NCBI GenBank assembly: GCA_019429105.1
Contig: JAHYJE010000025.1
Location: 1-50,234, forward strand
Direction: 5' to 3'
Length of the DNA: 50,234 nucleotides
Origin: Syntrophobacterales bacterium
GTDB lineage: Bacteria > Desulfobacterota > Syntrophia > Syntrophales > UBA5619
In this document: in pieces, positions 41,048 to 50,109 of the stretch
Layout: the number at the start of each line of letters is the position of its first letter
Position numbering within the stretch: position 1 is the stretch's first letter
The notes under the pieces: model-generated
Database searches by the model: none
The model's input: the letters and a program-made list of their open reading frames with translations, nothing else
Told to the model about the DNA's origin: nothing
Position numbers and translations under genes: made by a program

Positions 41048-43682
41048 AAAACTGCTTTCGGCAAGCCTGCTGACCATCATTCTTATTTTCGCCGTGCAAA
41101 GTGCAAACGCGGCTGATTTAAAAAAAATAGCGCTCTTTCCTTTCGAGGCTCACAGCGCAACGGCCGCGCAGGGCGCTGAATTGTGGGAGCTGAGCTACCG
41201 GGGAATAACCGGCGAACTGGCGAAGTCAAAAATGTTCACCGTTATCCCGCGTGAATCGCTTGCCCGGGAGATAGCGGGGAAACCCCTTAACGATGAGCTG
41301 ATCATCTTGGCCGGGAAAAATAGCGGCGCCGATTATGCTTTATCCGGAAGCATTTCCGAATTCGGGGACAGAATCAGCGTCGATGTGAAGATATTCGACA
41401 TAAAAACGGGACAGGCGATCCCCGGCGTTTTTGTTCAGGGCCGCGGTCGCAAGAACCTCGACGCGATCATCGAAAGGCTCAACTCGGATATCATCCTCCG
41501 CCTCGCCCCCGAAAAGCGGATAGACCGCGTCGAATTCAAGGGGAATCGCAAGATAGAAGCCGCCGCGATCAATCGGGGGCTCAAGAGCGCGCCGGGGAAC
41601 GTCCTGACGGATGAAGACCTCTCGGACGACATCAAAACCATCTATAAACTCGGATACTTTGATGAAGTAACTGCCGATGTTTCGGACACCCCTGAAGGCC
41701 GGGTGATAACCTTCGTCGTCACTGAAAAACCGATGATTTCGGAAATCCGCATTCAGGGAAGCAAACAAATTAAAAAAAGCGACATCGAAGCCGTCATGGG
41801 CGTTCAGGCCAGGCAAACGGTCAACCCGGAGAGGCTGAAAGCCGATATTAACAAAATCAAGGAACTTTACGACTCCAAAGGCTTCTACAATGCGGAAATT
41901 TCCTATAAAATAGATAAAGCGGGGGAGCGCGACGTTCAGGTCGTCATCAGTGTCACAGAAAACGGGAAATTGTTCGTTCAGGACATCCTGTTTGAGGGCA
42001 ACCGGGCATTTACCACCCGGGAACTCCGTAATATGATGACTACAAAAGAATGGGGAATTTTCCATTTTTTTACCGATTCCGGGCTTCTGAAAAAAGAACA
42101 GCTCCGGCAGGACATTGACAAACTCAAGGCCTTCTATCTGAATAACGGGTTCATCAACGTCCAGATCGCCGAGCCAGCAGTAACCCACGATGCCAAGGGG
42201 ATTTACATCAAGATTTCCGTAGCGGAAGGACAGCAGTACCGCGTCGGCAAGGTGGAAATAACCGGGGATCAGTTGGCGGCGCCGCGCAAAGAGCTGCTGG
42301 CCAAGCTGAAAATCCTGAAAAAAGACTTCTATGACCGAGACGCGGTGATGAGGGATATGGATTACCTCACGCAGGCGGCCAACGACGAGGGATATGCCTC
42401 TGCCGATATCCTGCCGGGTACAACTCCCCGGGAAGAAACCCGGACTGTCGATGTAAAATACGAAATACGCAAGGGCAAACTTGTATATTTCAACCTGATC
42501 AACATCACCGGCAACACCAAAACCAGGGACAAGGTGATCCGGCGTCAGTTGTCGGTTGTGGAGGGGGATCTCTACAGCCGCACCAAGTTGAAGAACAGTT
42601 ATATGGCCCTCAACAACCTGCGCTATTTTGAGGAAATCGATTTCGAAAGCGAAAAGGGCGCCGATGAGACTCTGACGAACGTCAACATCCGCGTCAAGGA
42701 GAAGCAGACCGGCATGCTCAGCCTCGGCGCCGGCTACAGCGCCATAGATAAAGCGGTAGTGTCCGCCCAGGTCACCCAGCAGAACCTCTTCGGCAGGGGG
42801 CAGACCCTGAGTCTGAAGGCCAACGTCGGCTCCTCCTCGACCCTTTATGACATCTCGTTCACGGAACCCTGGCTTTTTGACAGGCCCATCTGGAGCAAAT
42901 TCGATCTCTGGAATCTCTACCGCGAATATGATACCTACAACCTCGACACGATGGGTTTCAGCACAACCCTGGGATACCCGCTCTGGCCTTATGTATCCGG
43001 CTATATTGGGTATCGCCTTGCCATTGACAACGTCAAAGACATCCTGCCGACCGCCTCGATCTACACCATAAGGCAGGCCGGCGAGACAATGAGCAGCGGC
43101 CTGACCTTAACGCTGACCCGGGACTCGACAGACGATGTCATGTTTCCCACAACCGGCTCGAAGAACAGCGCCTCAGTGGAGTACACAGGGGGGCCGCTGC
43201 TGGGCGATGTGAGTTACACCCGCACCGGGGTTTCCTCCACCTGGTTTTTCCCTCTTCCGCTCGATACGGTGCTTGGCCTGCGCGGGCGGATGGGGGCGAT
43301 CACGGGGAACGCCGGCAAGGAAATTCCGATCTACGAGCGATATTACCTCGGGGGGATAGACTCCTTGCGCGGACTCAGGGAAGTAGGTCCCGTGGATCCC
43401 GCTACCGGTGAAGTCATCGGCGGGGTTTCGATGTTGAACTTCAACGTGGATTATACCTTTCCGCTGATCAAGAAAGCCGGGATGCGGGGGGTGGTTTTCT
43501 TCGACACCGGCAATACTTGGGAAAGCGGATATCATGTCACTGACATGAGGAAAACCGCTGGGTTAGGAATCCGCTGGTATTCGCCGATCGGGCCGCTCCG
43601 CTTGGAGTGGGGATATGTGCTCGACAAAAAAGAGAACGAATCCCCCAGCCGTTGGGAGTTTACGATCGGCATGTTTATGTAA
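41040..43682 (+). CDS. bamA: Outer membrane protein assembly factor BamA, with extra N-terminal domain
   Basis: An 880-residue precursor starting at GTG 41040. A signal peptide of 24 residues ends in SANA-AD. Residues 28-150 (IALFPFEAHSATAA to RLNSDI) resemble a CsgG/FlgO/TolB-N-like domain and not a POTRA domain. Five POTRA repeats follow (from about 160, IDRVEFKGNRKIEAAAINRG, to about 545). The C-terminal beta-barrel begins near GMLSLGAGYSA and ends RWEFTIGMFM with the terminal aromatic signal. The barrel-lid motif appears as YYLGGIDSLRGL. BamA folds and inserts outer-membrane beta-barrel proteins. The extra N-terminal domain makes it longer than the roughly 800 residues of E. coli BamA. 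Confidence 0.93.
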   Translation: MVKKLLSASLLTIILIFAVQSANAADLKKIALFPFEAHSATAAQGAELWELSYRGITGELAKSKMFTVIPRESLAREIAGKPLNDELIILAGKNSGADYALSGSISEFGDRISVDVKIFDIKTGQAIPGVFVQGRGRKNLDAIIERLNSDIILRLAPEKRIDRVEFKGNRKIEAAAINRGLKSAPGNVLTDEDLSDDIKTIYKLGYFDEVTADVSDTPEGRVITFVVTEKPMISEIRIQGSKQIKKSDIEAVMGVQARQTVNPERLKADINKIKELYDSKGFYNAEISYKIDKAGERDVQVVISVTENGKLFVQDILFEGNRAFTTRELRNMMTTKEWGIFHFFTDSGLLKKEQLRQDIDKLKAFYLNNGFINVQIAEPAVTHDAKGIYIKISVAEGQQYRVGKVEITGDQLAAPRKELLAKLKILKKDFYDRDAVMRDMDYLTQAANDEGYASADILPGTTPREETRTVDVKYEIRKGKLVYFNLINITGNTKTRDKVIRRQLSVVEGDLYSRTKLKNSYMALNNLRYFEEIDFESEKGADETLTNVNIRVKEKQTGMLSLGAGYSAIDKAVVSAQVTQQNLFGRGQTLSLKANVGSSSTLYDISFTEPWLFDRPIWSKFDLWNLYREYDTYNLDTMGFSTTLGYPLWPYVSGYIGYRLAIDNVKDILPTASIYTIRQAGETMSSGLTLTLTRDSTDDVMFPTTGSKNSASVEYTGGPLLGDVSYTRTGVSSTWFFPLPLDTVLGLRGRMGAITGNAGKEIPIYERYYLGGIDSLRGLREVGPVDPATGEVIGGVSMLNFNVDYTFPLIKKAGMRGVVFFDTGNTWESGYHVTDMRKTAGLGIRWYSPIGPLRLEWGYVLDKKENESPSRWEFTIGMFM

Positions 43683-43757
43683 TGAGGAAGCAATCGGCCA
43701 TTGTTTGCGCAGAGCGCCGGCCGCCAATAAATATTTTCACGAAAGGGAGAAGAAGTT

Positions 43758-43805
43758 ATGAAAACGGAGTTTAATGTTCACAAAACGGAGTTTAATGTTC
43801 ACAAG
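43758..43805 (+). repeat. Tandem 21-nt coding repeats at the skp start
   Basis: Two units of AAAACGGAGTTTAATGTTCAC, preceded by GAAGTTATG, which resembles the tail of a further unit. They encode KTEFNVH twice. The same arrangement with the same reading frame occurs at 46164-46211. Confidence 0.9.
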
Positions 43806-44333
43806 AAATACGGTTGCGCGATTATCGCGGCTTTGCTGCTGGCCCTGATCTTTTCGGCTGCTCCGGCAGCCGCGGCGGATAAGACGGGTTTTGTGGATGT
43901 ACGGGAGGTAATGGTTTCCTCCGCCGCCGGCAAGAAGGCCTCGGAGGAGCTGAAAAAGGCATTTGAAAAGAGCAAGGAGGCCATTCAGGCGCGGGAAAAC
44001 GAGCTGAAAAAGCTGAAGGAAGAGTTAGACAAGCAGAAATCGCTCCTCAAACCGGACGTCCTGCAGGAAAAAGAAAAGAACTATGATAAAAAGGTCCGAG
44101 ACTACCAGTTGCTGGTAAAGGATTCCAACGAAGAGCTCCAGGGCAAGGAGCAGGACCTGCAGAAGAAGATACTTCCTGAAATACTTAAAATAATTCGCGC
44201 CCTCGGGGAAAAGGGGAAATTCACGATGATCGTCGATATCAGCCAGATCCCGCTGCCTTACTTTTCCAAGGAGAATCTGCTGACGAAACAGGTAATCGAC
44301 GAGTTCGACAAAACCTATAAGCCGAAGAAATAG
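43758..44333 (+). CDS. skp: Periplasmic chaperone Skp/OmpH, with a repeat-derived N-terminal extension
   Basis: A 191-residue OmpH/Skp-family protein. After residues 1-16 (MKTEFNVHKTEFNVHK, encoded by two 21-nt repeats) comes a normal signal peptide, KKYGCAIIAALLLALIFSAA, cleaved after Ala40 (AAAA-DK). The mature part is a long charged coiled coil (about 65-135, rich in Lys and Glu), as expected for the tentacles of the Skp trimer. The motif GFVDVREVMVSSAAGKKASEE starts the mature domain. ATG 43758 has GGGAG upstream, and no other start codon lies between the repeats and the signal peptide. The extension would therefore be translated and lengthen the positive N-region of the signal. It delivers unfolded outer-membrane proteins to BamA, encoded just upstream. 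Confidence 0.9.
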   Translation: MKTEFNVHKTEFNVHKKYGCAIIAALLLALIFSAAPAAAADKTGFVDVREVMVSSAAGKKASEELKKAFEKSKEAIQARENELKKLKEELDKQKSLLKPDVLQEKEKNYDKKVRDYQLLVKDSNEELQGKEQDLQKKILPEILKIIRALGEKGKFTMIVDISQIPLPYFSKENLLTKQVIDEFDKTYKPKK

Positions 44334-44345
44334 AGCGGTTGGGCT

Positions 44346-45386
44346 GTGAAAAAGACACTGGCTGAAATAGCGGCGTTTCTGGGCGGCAGCTTGCAGGGAG
44401 ACGGTTCCGTCGGCATCGAGCAGATTCGCGGGATCGACGAGGCCGGCCCGGGCGATATAACGTTTATCGCCAACGCGAAATACCGTAAAAAGCTCGAAAC
44501 CACGAAGGCGGACGGGATCATCGCCGCCCCCGGAACCCTCGGCCCGGGGAAGAATCTCGTGCTTGTCGGCGACCCTTACAGCTCTCTGGGAAAACTGCTG
44601 GAGTTGTACTACCCCGAGGAAGAGGAACCGGCCGGAATCAGCAAAGGCGCCTGCGTGGAGGCCGGCGCTGATGTTTCTCCGGAAGCGGCTCTTTACCCGG
44701 GCGTTTACATAGGACGGGGGGCGCGCGTTGCGGCCGGGGCCGTACTCTATCCAGGGGTCTTTGTCGGTCGAGACGCTGCGGTCGGAGAAGCCTCCATCCT
44801 TTACCCGGGGGTAACCATCTATCGCCGCTGCCTGATCGGACGCCGGGTTGTGCTGCATGCGGGCGTCATCGTCGGCGCTGACGGCTTTGGCTTTGCCCAG
44901 CCCGGAGGGGAAAATCGAAAAATCCCCCAGGTGGGATACGTCCAGATAGACGACGATGTGGAGATCGGGGCTAATTCGACGATTGACCGCGGCACCCTCG
45001 GGCGAACCTGGATCCAGCGGGGGGTCAAGATCGACAACCTGGTGCAAGTCGGCCACAATGTCGTGATCGGCGAGAATTCGGTTATTGTCGCCCAGGTCGG
45101 CATATCGGGAAGCGCGCAACTGGGAAAGGGAGTCGTCATCGGCGGTCAGGCGGGAATAGTTGGTCACATCCGGATTGGGGACGGGGTGATGGCCGCCGCC
45201 CGCACCGGAATTCACAAGGACGTTTTGCCGGGGCAGATTGTGGGCGGTGTTCCGCATTTGCCTTATAGGGAATGGCTGAAAAAAGAGGCCTCCCTGCAGA
45301 AGCTGCCGGAGCTGCGGGCGGCCTTTGCCGAGTTGCAAAAAAGGGTCGCCACCCTGGAAAAAGAAAAGACGATTAAGGAGAATTGA
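44346..45386 (+). CDS. lpxD: UDP-3-O-acylglucosamine N-acyltransferase LpxD
   Basis: A 346-residue protein starting at GTG 44346, 12 nt after skp. The N-terminal uridine-binding domain (about 1-95) has [18 protein letters not shown] left-handed beta helix of hexapeptide repeats follows ([20 protein letters not shown] and onward), including the segment [19 protein letters not shown] and the catalytic-His region [14 protein letters not shown]. The C-terminal helical tail ([20 protein letters not shown]) forms the trimer bundle. It adds the N-linked 3-hydroxyacyl chain in lipid A synthesis. Its stop overlaps lpxA (TGATG). Confidence 0.96.
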   Translation: MKKTLAEIAAFLGGSLQGDGSVGIEQIRGIDEAGPGDITFIANAKYRKKLETTKADGIIAAPGTLGPGKNLVLVGDPYSSLGKLLELYYPEEEEPAGISKGACVEAGADVSPEAALYPGVYIGRGARVAAGAVLYPGVFVGRDAAVGEASILYPGVTIYRRCLIGRRVVLHAGVIVGADGFGFAQPGGENRKIPQVGYVQIDDDVEIGANSTIDRGTLGRTWIQRGVKIDNLVQVGHNVVIGENSVIVAQVGISGSAQLGKGVVIGGQAGIVGHIRIGDGVMAAARTGIHKDVLPGQIVGGVPHLPYREWLKKEASLQKLPELRAAFAELQKRVATLEKEKTIKEN

Positions 45387-46159
45387 TGAAGATCCACCCA
45401 ACCGCAATCATAGCGCCCGATGCCACCCTTGCCGAAGGCGTCGAGATCGGTCCTTACAGCCTCGTCGGCCCCGATGTCCATATCGGCAGGAATACCCGCA
45501 TCGCCTCCCACGTGGTGATCGAACGCCAGGTAGATATCGGGGAAAATAACCGGATATCCCAGTTTGCCTCGATCGGCGGCGATCCGCAGGATCTGAAATA
45601 TCGGGGCGAGCAAACGAGAGTAGTGATCGGAAACAACAACATTATCAGGGAGTATGCAACCATCAACCGCGCCACGAGCGACGACATCGGGGTCACGATC
45701 GTCGGCGACAACAACATGATTATGACGTACTGTCATGTCGCCCACAACTGCAAGCTTGGCAACAACATCGTCATGGCCAATGCGGCCAATCTGGCCGGGC
45801 ACATTCACGTTGACGACTACGCCATTATCGGCGGTCTTACCGGGGTGCACCAGTTTACCAGAATCGGCGCCCACTGCATCATCGGCGGCGCCTCGGCGGT
45901 AAACAAGGATATTCCCCCCTATGTTACTGCCTCCGGCAATTTTACCAAGCTCTACGGCCTGAACCAGATCGGTCTCCGGCGGCGGGGTTTTTCCGAAGAG
46001 ACGCTTGCCGCCTTGAAGCAGGCTTACAAGATCGTTTTTCGCTCCTCGCTGCTGCTTGCGGTCGCCCTCAAAAGGGTTGAAGAGGAACTTCCCGCTCTTC
46101 CCGAGATAAGGCTCTTCGTTGATTTTATCCGAAAATCGGAAAGGGGAATCTGCCGCTGA
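45386..46159 (+). CDS. lpxA: UDP-GlcNAc O-acyltransferase LpxA
   Basis: A 257-residue hexapeptide-repeat acyltransferase, from ATG 45386 in the TGATG overlap with lpxD (a TTG one codon earlier is an alternative). It has the LpxA hallmarks [49 protein letters not shown] with the catalytic His, and a C-terminal helical domain with [20 protein letters not shown]. It catalyses the first step of lipid A synthesis. fabZ, which often lies between lpxD and lpxA, is absent. Confidence 0.97.
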   Translation: MKIHPTAIIAPDATLAEGVEIGPYSLVGPDVHIGRNTRIASHVVIERQVDIGENNRISQFASIGGDPQDLKYRGEQTRVVIGNNNIIREYATINRATSDDIGVTIVGDNNMIMTYCHVAHNCKLGNNIVMANAANLAGHIHVDDYAIIGGLTGVHQFTRIGAHCIIGGASAVNKDIPPYVTASGNFTKLYGLNQIGLRRRGFSEETLAALKQAYKIVFRSSLLLAVALKRVEEELPALPEIRLFVDFIRKSERGICR

Positions 46160-46163
46160 AGTT

Positions 46164-46211
46164 ATGAAAACGAAGTTTAATGTTCATAAAACGAAGTTTA
46201 ATGTTGATAAA
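46164..46211 (+). repeat. Tandem 21-nt coding repeats at the oxidoreductase start
   Basis: Two units of AAAACGAAGTTTAATGTTCAT (the second ends GTTGAT), again preceded by GAAGTTATG. They encode KTKFNVH and KTKFNVD. The differences from the skp copy are a few substitutions, and the frame is the same. Confidence 0.9.
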
Positions 46212-47219
46212 GAAATCAGAATCGGCGTTGTCGGGGCCGGACATCTCGGCCGCTATCATATCCAAAAGTACCGGCAAATTTCCGGATGCCGCCTCATCGG
46301 GGTTGCCGATGTGCTGGAGCAGAGCGCCCGCAGCGCCGCGGAGGGCTGCGATTGCGAAATTTTTACCGATTACCGGAAGCTGGTCGGAAAGATTGACGCG
46401 GTCAGCATTGCCGTCCCGACCGCCTGCCATCATGAAGTCGCCTCTGTTTTTCTGAAGGCGGGGGTGGACGTCCTGCTGGAAAAGCCTATTGCGACCACTC
46501 TTGAGGAAGCCGACGAGCTTCTCGCCCTGGCCGATGCCCGGGGACTGATCCTGCAGGTGGGCTTTGTCGAGCGTTTTAATCCCGCGATAATCGCCCTGGG
46601 GGAGGTAATCGGAGCGCCGCTCTTTATCGAATCGCACCGGCTGCATCCCTTTTTCGAACGGGGTACGGATGTGGACGTTATTCTCGATCTGATGGTGCAT
46701 GATCTCGATATAATTATTCATTTTGTAAATTACCCGGTTACCTCCGTCGAAGCGGTCGGGGTTTCGGTACTGTCGGACAAGGTCGATATCGCCAACGCCC
46801 GGCTTACTTTTGCTTCGGGTTGCGTCGCCAACATAACCGCGAGCCGGGTAACGGGTAAACTGCTCCAGAAAACCCGTTTTTTCGGGGTTGAGGGATACCA
46901 CGCGGTTGATTTCAGCAAACGGACGCTCGTCTCGCTGGGACGCAAGGTAGATGCCGGAGGAAAAATAGAAATTATCGAAAATCACGTTGCAATCAAGGCC
47001 ATTGACCCTCTCGAAGAGGAAATCAGGGCTTTTGTCCGGGCGGTGGCGGACCGGACAATCCCGCCTGTCTCGGGCAAGGAGGGGCGCGACGCGCTGGCGC
47101 TGGCGCTCCGCATCAACGACGCGATCGCCTGCAGCCGCAACCGAAGCTTGATGTTTACAAAACTCGCCCCCGCTTTTGCCGGGGGCAGAGCGGCGGGGGA
47201 GGGGCAATCCACGCCGTGA
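46164..47219 (+). CDS. Gfo/Idh/MocA-family oxidoreductase within the lpx operon
   Basis: A 351-residue NAD(P)-dependent oxidoreductase. Residues 1-16 (MKTKFNVHKTKFNVDK) come from the 21-nt repeat. The true Rossmann start is EIRIGVVGAGHLGRYHIQKY with GAGHLG at 24-29. EKP lies at 106-108, and FVERFNPAIIALGEVIG and DLMVHDLDIIIHF carry the conserved Lys/His region of the second domain. Genes of this family between lpxA and lpxB are common in Desulfobacterota (from memory), and a role in modifying the UDP-sugar before LpxB (as GnnA does) is possible. Its C-terminus, from about SLMFTKLAPAFAGG, also seems derived from repeat sequence. It starts 4 nt after lpxA and overlaps lpxB by 4 nt. Confidence 0.87.
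   Translation: MKTKFNVHKTKFNVDKEIRIGVVGAGHLGRYHIQKYRQISGCRLIGVADVLEQSARSAAEGCDCEIFTDYRKLVGKIDAVSIAVPTACHHEVASVFLKAGVDVLLEKPIATTLEEADELLALADARGLILQVGFVERFNPAIIALGEVIGAPLFIESHRLHPFFERGTDVDVILDLMVHDLDIIIHFVNYPVTSVEAVGVSVLSDKVDIANARLTFASGCVANITASRVTGKLLQKTRFFGVEGYHAVDFSKRTLVSLGRKVDAGGKIEIIENHVAIKAIDPLEEEIRAFVRAVADRTIPPVSGKEGRDALALALRINDAIACSRNRSLMFTKLAPAFAGGRAAGEGQSTP
47141..47186 (+). repeat. Single repeat unit plus hairpin at the 3' end of the oxidoreductase gene
   Basis: CGAAGCTTGATGTTTACAAA matches the second unit of the 6352-6392 copy. It is followed by the hairpin GCCCCCG (47166-47172) and CGGGGGC (47180-47186), which resembles the MITE hairpin. The sequence is translated as part of the oxidoreductase C-terminus. 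Confidence 0.6.
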
Positions 47220-48358
47220 GCGGGCAGACGGTGATGATAGTTGCCGGCGAGGCGTCCGGAGATCTGCACGGCGGCAACCTTGTCCGGGAAATGCACGCAT
47301 TGTTGCCAGAACTTTCCTTCTTTGGTGTGGGGGGAAAAAATATGGAGGCCGCAGGGGTCAAACTGAACGCCGACGTCGCCGAGATGGCCGTCGTGGGTTT
47401 GACCGAGGTGATCGGGAAACTCGGCGCCGTCCTGAAAGTGATGCGCGGGCTGAAGGCGGCGCTGAAGCTTGATCCGCCCGCCCTGCTTGTCCTGATCGAC
47501 TATCCCGATTTCAATCTGCCGCTGGCAAAGACTGCCCGCAAACTGGGGATAAAGGTGCTCTACTACATCAGCCCCCAGGTCTGGGCCTGGCGTAAAAGCC
47601 GGATCAATGCCATTCGCCGCACCGTGGACAAAATGGTGGTAATTCTGCCCTTTGAAGAGGAATTTTACCGGGAGGCGGGGGTGGATGCAGCCTTTGTCGG
47701 GCACCCGCTGCTGGACGCGGTAAAAACACTCCGCCCGCGCGCAGAGACGCTCGCACGCCTCGGCTTGAAAGAAGAGGCGGTAACAATCGCGCTTCTCCCC
47801 GGAAGCCGGAAGAGCGAGGTCGAGAGGCTGCTGCCGGAGATGCTCGCGGCCTGCCGGATCATAACCGACATGATCTCCCCCGTGCAGTTTGTCCTGCCGC
47901 TGGCTCCGACGCTGCCTTTATCCTATGTGCATGACATTATTCGCCGTTTTTCCGTGCCGGTCCAGGTTGTCGAGGAAGATCTTTATGATGCGATTGCCCT
48001 TGCCGATGCGGCTATTGTCGCTTCCGGGACCGCCACACTGGAGACGGCGCTCCTCGGAGTGCCGATGGTCGTCATTTACAAAATATCGGGGCTGTCGTAT
48101 GAAATAGGAAAAAGATTTATAAAAGTGGCTTACATAAGCCTCGTAAACCTGATCGCCGGACGGGCCGTTGTCCCGGAGTTGATCCAGCAGGATGCCAACC
48201 CTGCCCGGATCGCCGCCGAGGTGAAGGAATTGATAGTCAACGAAGAAGTGAGGCAGGAGATGAGGGATTCTTTTATGACCTTGCGCGGGAAGCTGGGCGC
48301 CCCCGGCGCCTCGCAAAGAACGGCGCAGATCGCCTGCGCGATGCTGCAAGAGGGATAA
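47216..48358 (+). CDS. lpxB: Lipid-A-disaccharide synthase LpxB
   Basis: A 380-residue GT19 glycosyltransferase, from GTG 47216 overlapping the preceding stop (GTGA); ATG 47234 is a possible alternative. Family landmarks are VAGEASGDLHGGNLV at the start, DYPDFNLPLAKTARKLG, YYISPQVWAWRKSRI near 120, LLPGSRKSEVERLLPEML near 200 and ASGTATLETALLGVPMVVIY near 280. It joins UDP-diacylglucosamine and lipid X to form the disaccharide of lipid A. Confidence 0.96.
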   Translation: MSGQTVMIVAGEASGDLHGGNLVREMHALLPELSFFGVGGKNMEAAGVKLNADVAEMAVVGLTEVIGKLGAVLKVMRGLKAALKLDPPALLVLIDYPDFNLPLAKTARKLGIKVLYYISPQVWAWRKSRINAIRRTVDKMVVILPFEEEFYREAGVDAAFVGHPLLDAVKTLRPRAETLARLGLKEEAVTIALLPGSRKSEVERLLPEMLAACRIITDMISPVQFVLPLAPTLPLSYVHDIIRRFSVPVQVVEEDLYDAIALADAAIVASGTATLETALLGVPMVVIYKISGLSYEIGKRFIKVAYISLVNLIAGRAVVPELIQQDANPARIAAEVKELIVNEEVRQEMRDSFMTLRGKLGAPGASQRTAQIACAMLQEG

Positions 48359-48364
48359 CAAGCA

Positions 48365-50086
48365 TTGGACATATTCAAAAGACTTCTGAGACTGGCCAAA
48401 CCGCATCTTTACAAATTTTTCATTGCGATGCTCTGCATGCTCGTTGTCGGCGCGACCACATCCGCGCTCGCCTTTCTCGTAAAACCGGCGCTCGATGAGA
48501 TATTTCTAAAGAAAAACGCGACAATGCTCAAATGGATACCGCTCGGGGTTATCCTGATCTACATCGTCAAGGGGGCTTGCAGCTACCTGCAGACGATTCT
48601 CATGAATTTTATCGGTCAGCGGGTTGTCACCGACCTGCGCGCCGACCTCTACCGGAAGATTCAGCTTCAGTCGCTCGCCTTTTTTACCAGAAATCCTACC
48701 GGCACCCTCATGTCCCGGATCACCAACGACGTGGGATACGTTCAGGGGGCGGTGTCGGAGGCAGTCACCTCGCTTTTCAAGGATTCCTTTACCCTCGTCA
48801 GCCTCGTTTTCGTCATTTTCTACCGGGACTGGCAACTGGCCATCATTGCGATGTGCATATTTCCGCTTGCCGTCTATCCCATCGCCAAGTTCGGACAGAG
48901 GATGCGGCAGGTCGCCACGAAGATGCAGATCACCCTCGGGAGCCTGACCACGCTTCTGCAGGAGGCCATCTCCGGCGCCCGGATCGTCAAGGCATTCGGC
49001 ATGGAAGAATATGAAAACAAACGCTTTTCCGTTGAAAATGAACGCCTCTTCCGGATGAACCTGAAGGCGGTTTCGGTGAATGCCATTTCCAGCCCCTTCA
49101 TGGAATTCCTCGGCGGCATCGGGATCGCAGCCATTGTTTTTTACGGCGGCTACCAGGTGATCCACGGCAATTCGACGCCGGGGACCTTCTTTTCGTTTTT
49201 GACCGCGCTCATCATGCTCTACGAACCAGTCAAACATCTGACCAGCGTCAACAACACGATCCAGCAGGGAATCGCCGGCGCCGAGCGGGTCTTCGGGCTC
49301 ATCGATCTCGAAGAAGAGATCAAGGATCGCCCTGCCGCGAAGCCCTTACCCCGCATTTCCCGCAATATCGAGATTCGGGATATCAGTTTCCGTTACGAGG
49401 ACTCGCCCGTCCTGAAAAACATCAATATCAGCATCCGGGTCGGCGAGGTAGTCGCCTTTGTCGGGATGAGCGGAGGAGGCAAGACGACACTGGTCAATCT
49501 TATCCCCCGTTTCTACGACGTAACTTCCGGGGCAATCACGATCGACGGCATCGATATCCGTGATGTGACGATCGAATCCCTCCGGGGCCAGATCGCCATT
49601 GTGACCCAGCAGACGATCCTTTTTAACGACACCGTGCGCAACAACATCGCCTACGGGGACATCGTCAAAACGGAAGACCAGAGCGTGGCCGCAGCCCGGG
49701 CCGCCAATGCCCACGACTTCATCATGCGTCTTCCGGAGGGGTACGACACGCTGATCGGCGAACAGGGAACCAAGCTCTCCGGCGGCGAGCGACAGCGGAT
49801 CTCGATTGCCCGCGCGCTCTTGAAAGACGCCCCGATCCTGATCCTGGACGAAGCGACCTCCTCCCTCGACTCCGAAGCGGAGATCGAGGTTCAGTCAGCG
49901 CTCGACAACCTGATGCAGGGAAGAACGACGCTCGTCATCGCCCATCGCCTCTCCACGATCAGAAACGCCGACCGCATCTTCGTTCTGGTCAACGGCATGA
50001 TCAAGGAAGAGGGAACCCACGAGCGCCTTCTGGCCTGCGGGGGGGAATACTGCCGCCTTTACAACATGCAGTTCCGTGATAAATAG
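48365..50086 (+). CDS. msbA: Lipid A export ABC transporter MsbA
   Basis: A 573-residue half-transporter. The start is TTG 48365 (GAGGG upstream), giving MDIFKRLLRLAKPHLYKF. Six transmembrane segments lie in about 15-310. The ATPase domain has Walker A GMSGGGKTT near 367, the Q-loop in IAIVTQQTILFNDTV, the signature LSGGERQR near 470, and Walker B ILILDEATSSLD near 486. It flips lipid A-core across the inner membrane. It closes the operon, and the downstream side is interrupted by a group II intron. Confidence 0.95.
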   Translation: MDIFKRLLRLAKPHLYKFFIAMLCMLVVGATTSALAFLVKPALDEIFLKKNATMLKWIPLGVILIYIVKGACSYLQTILMNFIGQRVVTDLRADLYRKIQLQSLAFFTRNPTGTLMSRITNDVGYVQGAVSEAVTSLFKDSFTLVSLVFVIFYRDWQLAIIAMCIFPLAVYPIAKFGQRMRQVATKMQITLGSLTTLLQEAISGARIVKAFGMEEYENKRFSVENERLFRMNLKAVSVNAISSPFMEFLGGIGIAAIVFYGGYQVIHGNSTPGTFFSFLTALIMLYEPVKHLTSVNNTIQQGIAGAERVFGLIDLEEEIKDRPAAKPLPRISRNIEIRDISFRYEDSPVLKNINISIRVGEVVAFVGMSGGGKTTLVNLIPRFYDVTSGAITIDGIDIRDVTIESLRGQIAIVTQQTILFNDTVRNNIAYGDIVKTEDQSVAAARAANAHDFIMRLPEGYDTLIGEQGTKLSGGERQRISIARALLKDAPILILDEATSSLDSEAEIEVQSALDNLMQGRTTLVIAHRLSTIRNADRIFVLVNGMIKEEGTHERLLACGGEYCRLYNMQFRDK

Positions 50087-50091
50087 CGTAA

Positions 50092-50107
50092 TTGGGGACG
50101 GGTTCAT
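50092..50107 (+). repeat. GGGGACGGGTTCAT motif before the intron
   Basis: TTGGGGACGGGTTCAT resembles the motif at 37476-37494 (GGGGACAGATTTAT on the minus strand). It ends 2 nt before the intron's first nucleotide and may be the insertion target. Confidence 0.4.
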
Positions 50108-50109
50108 AT

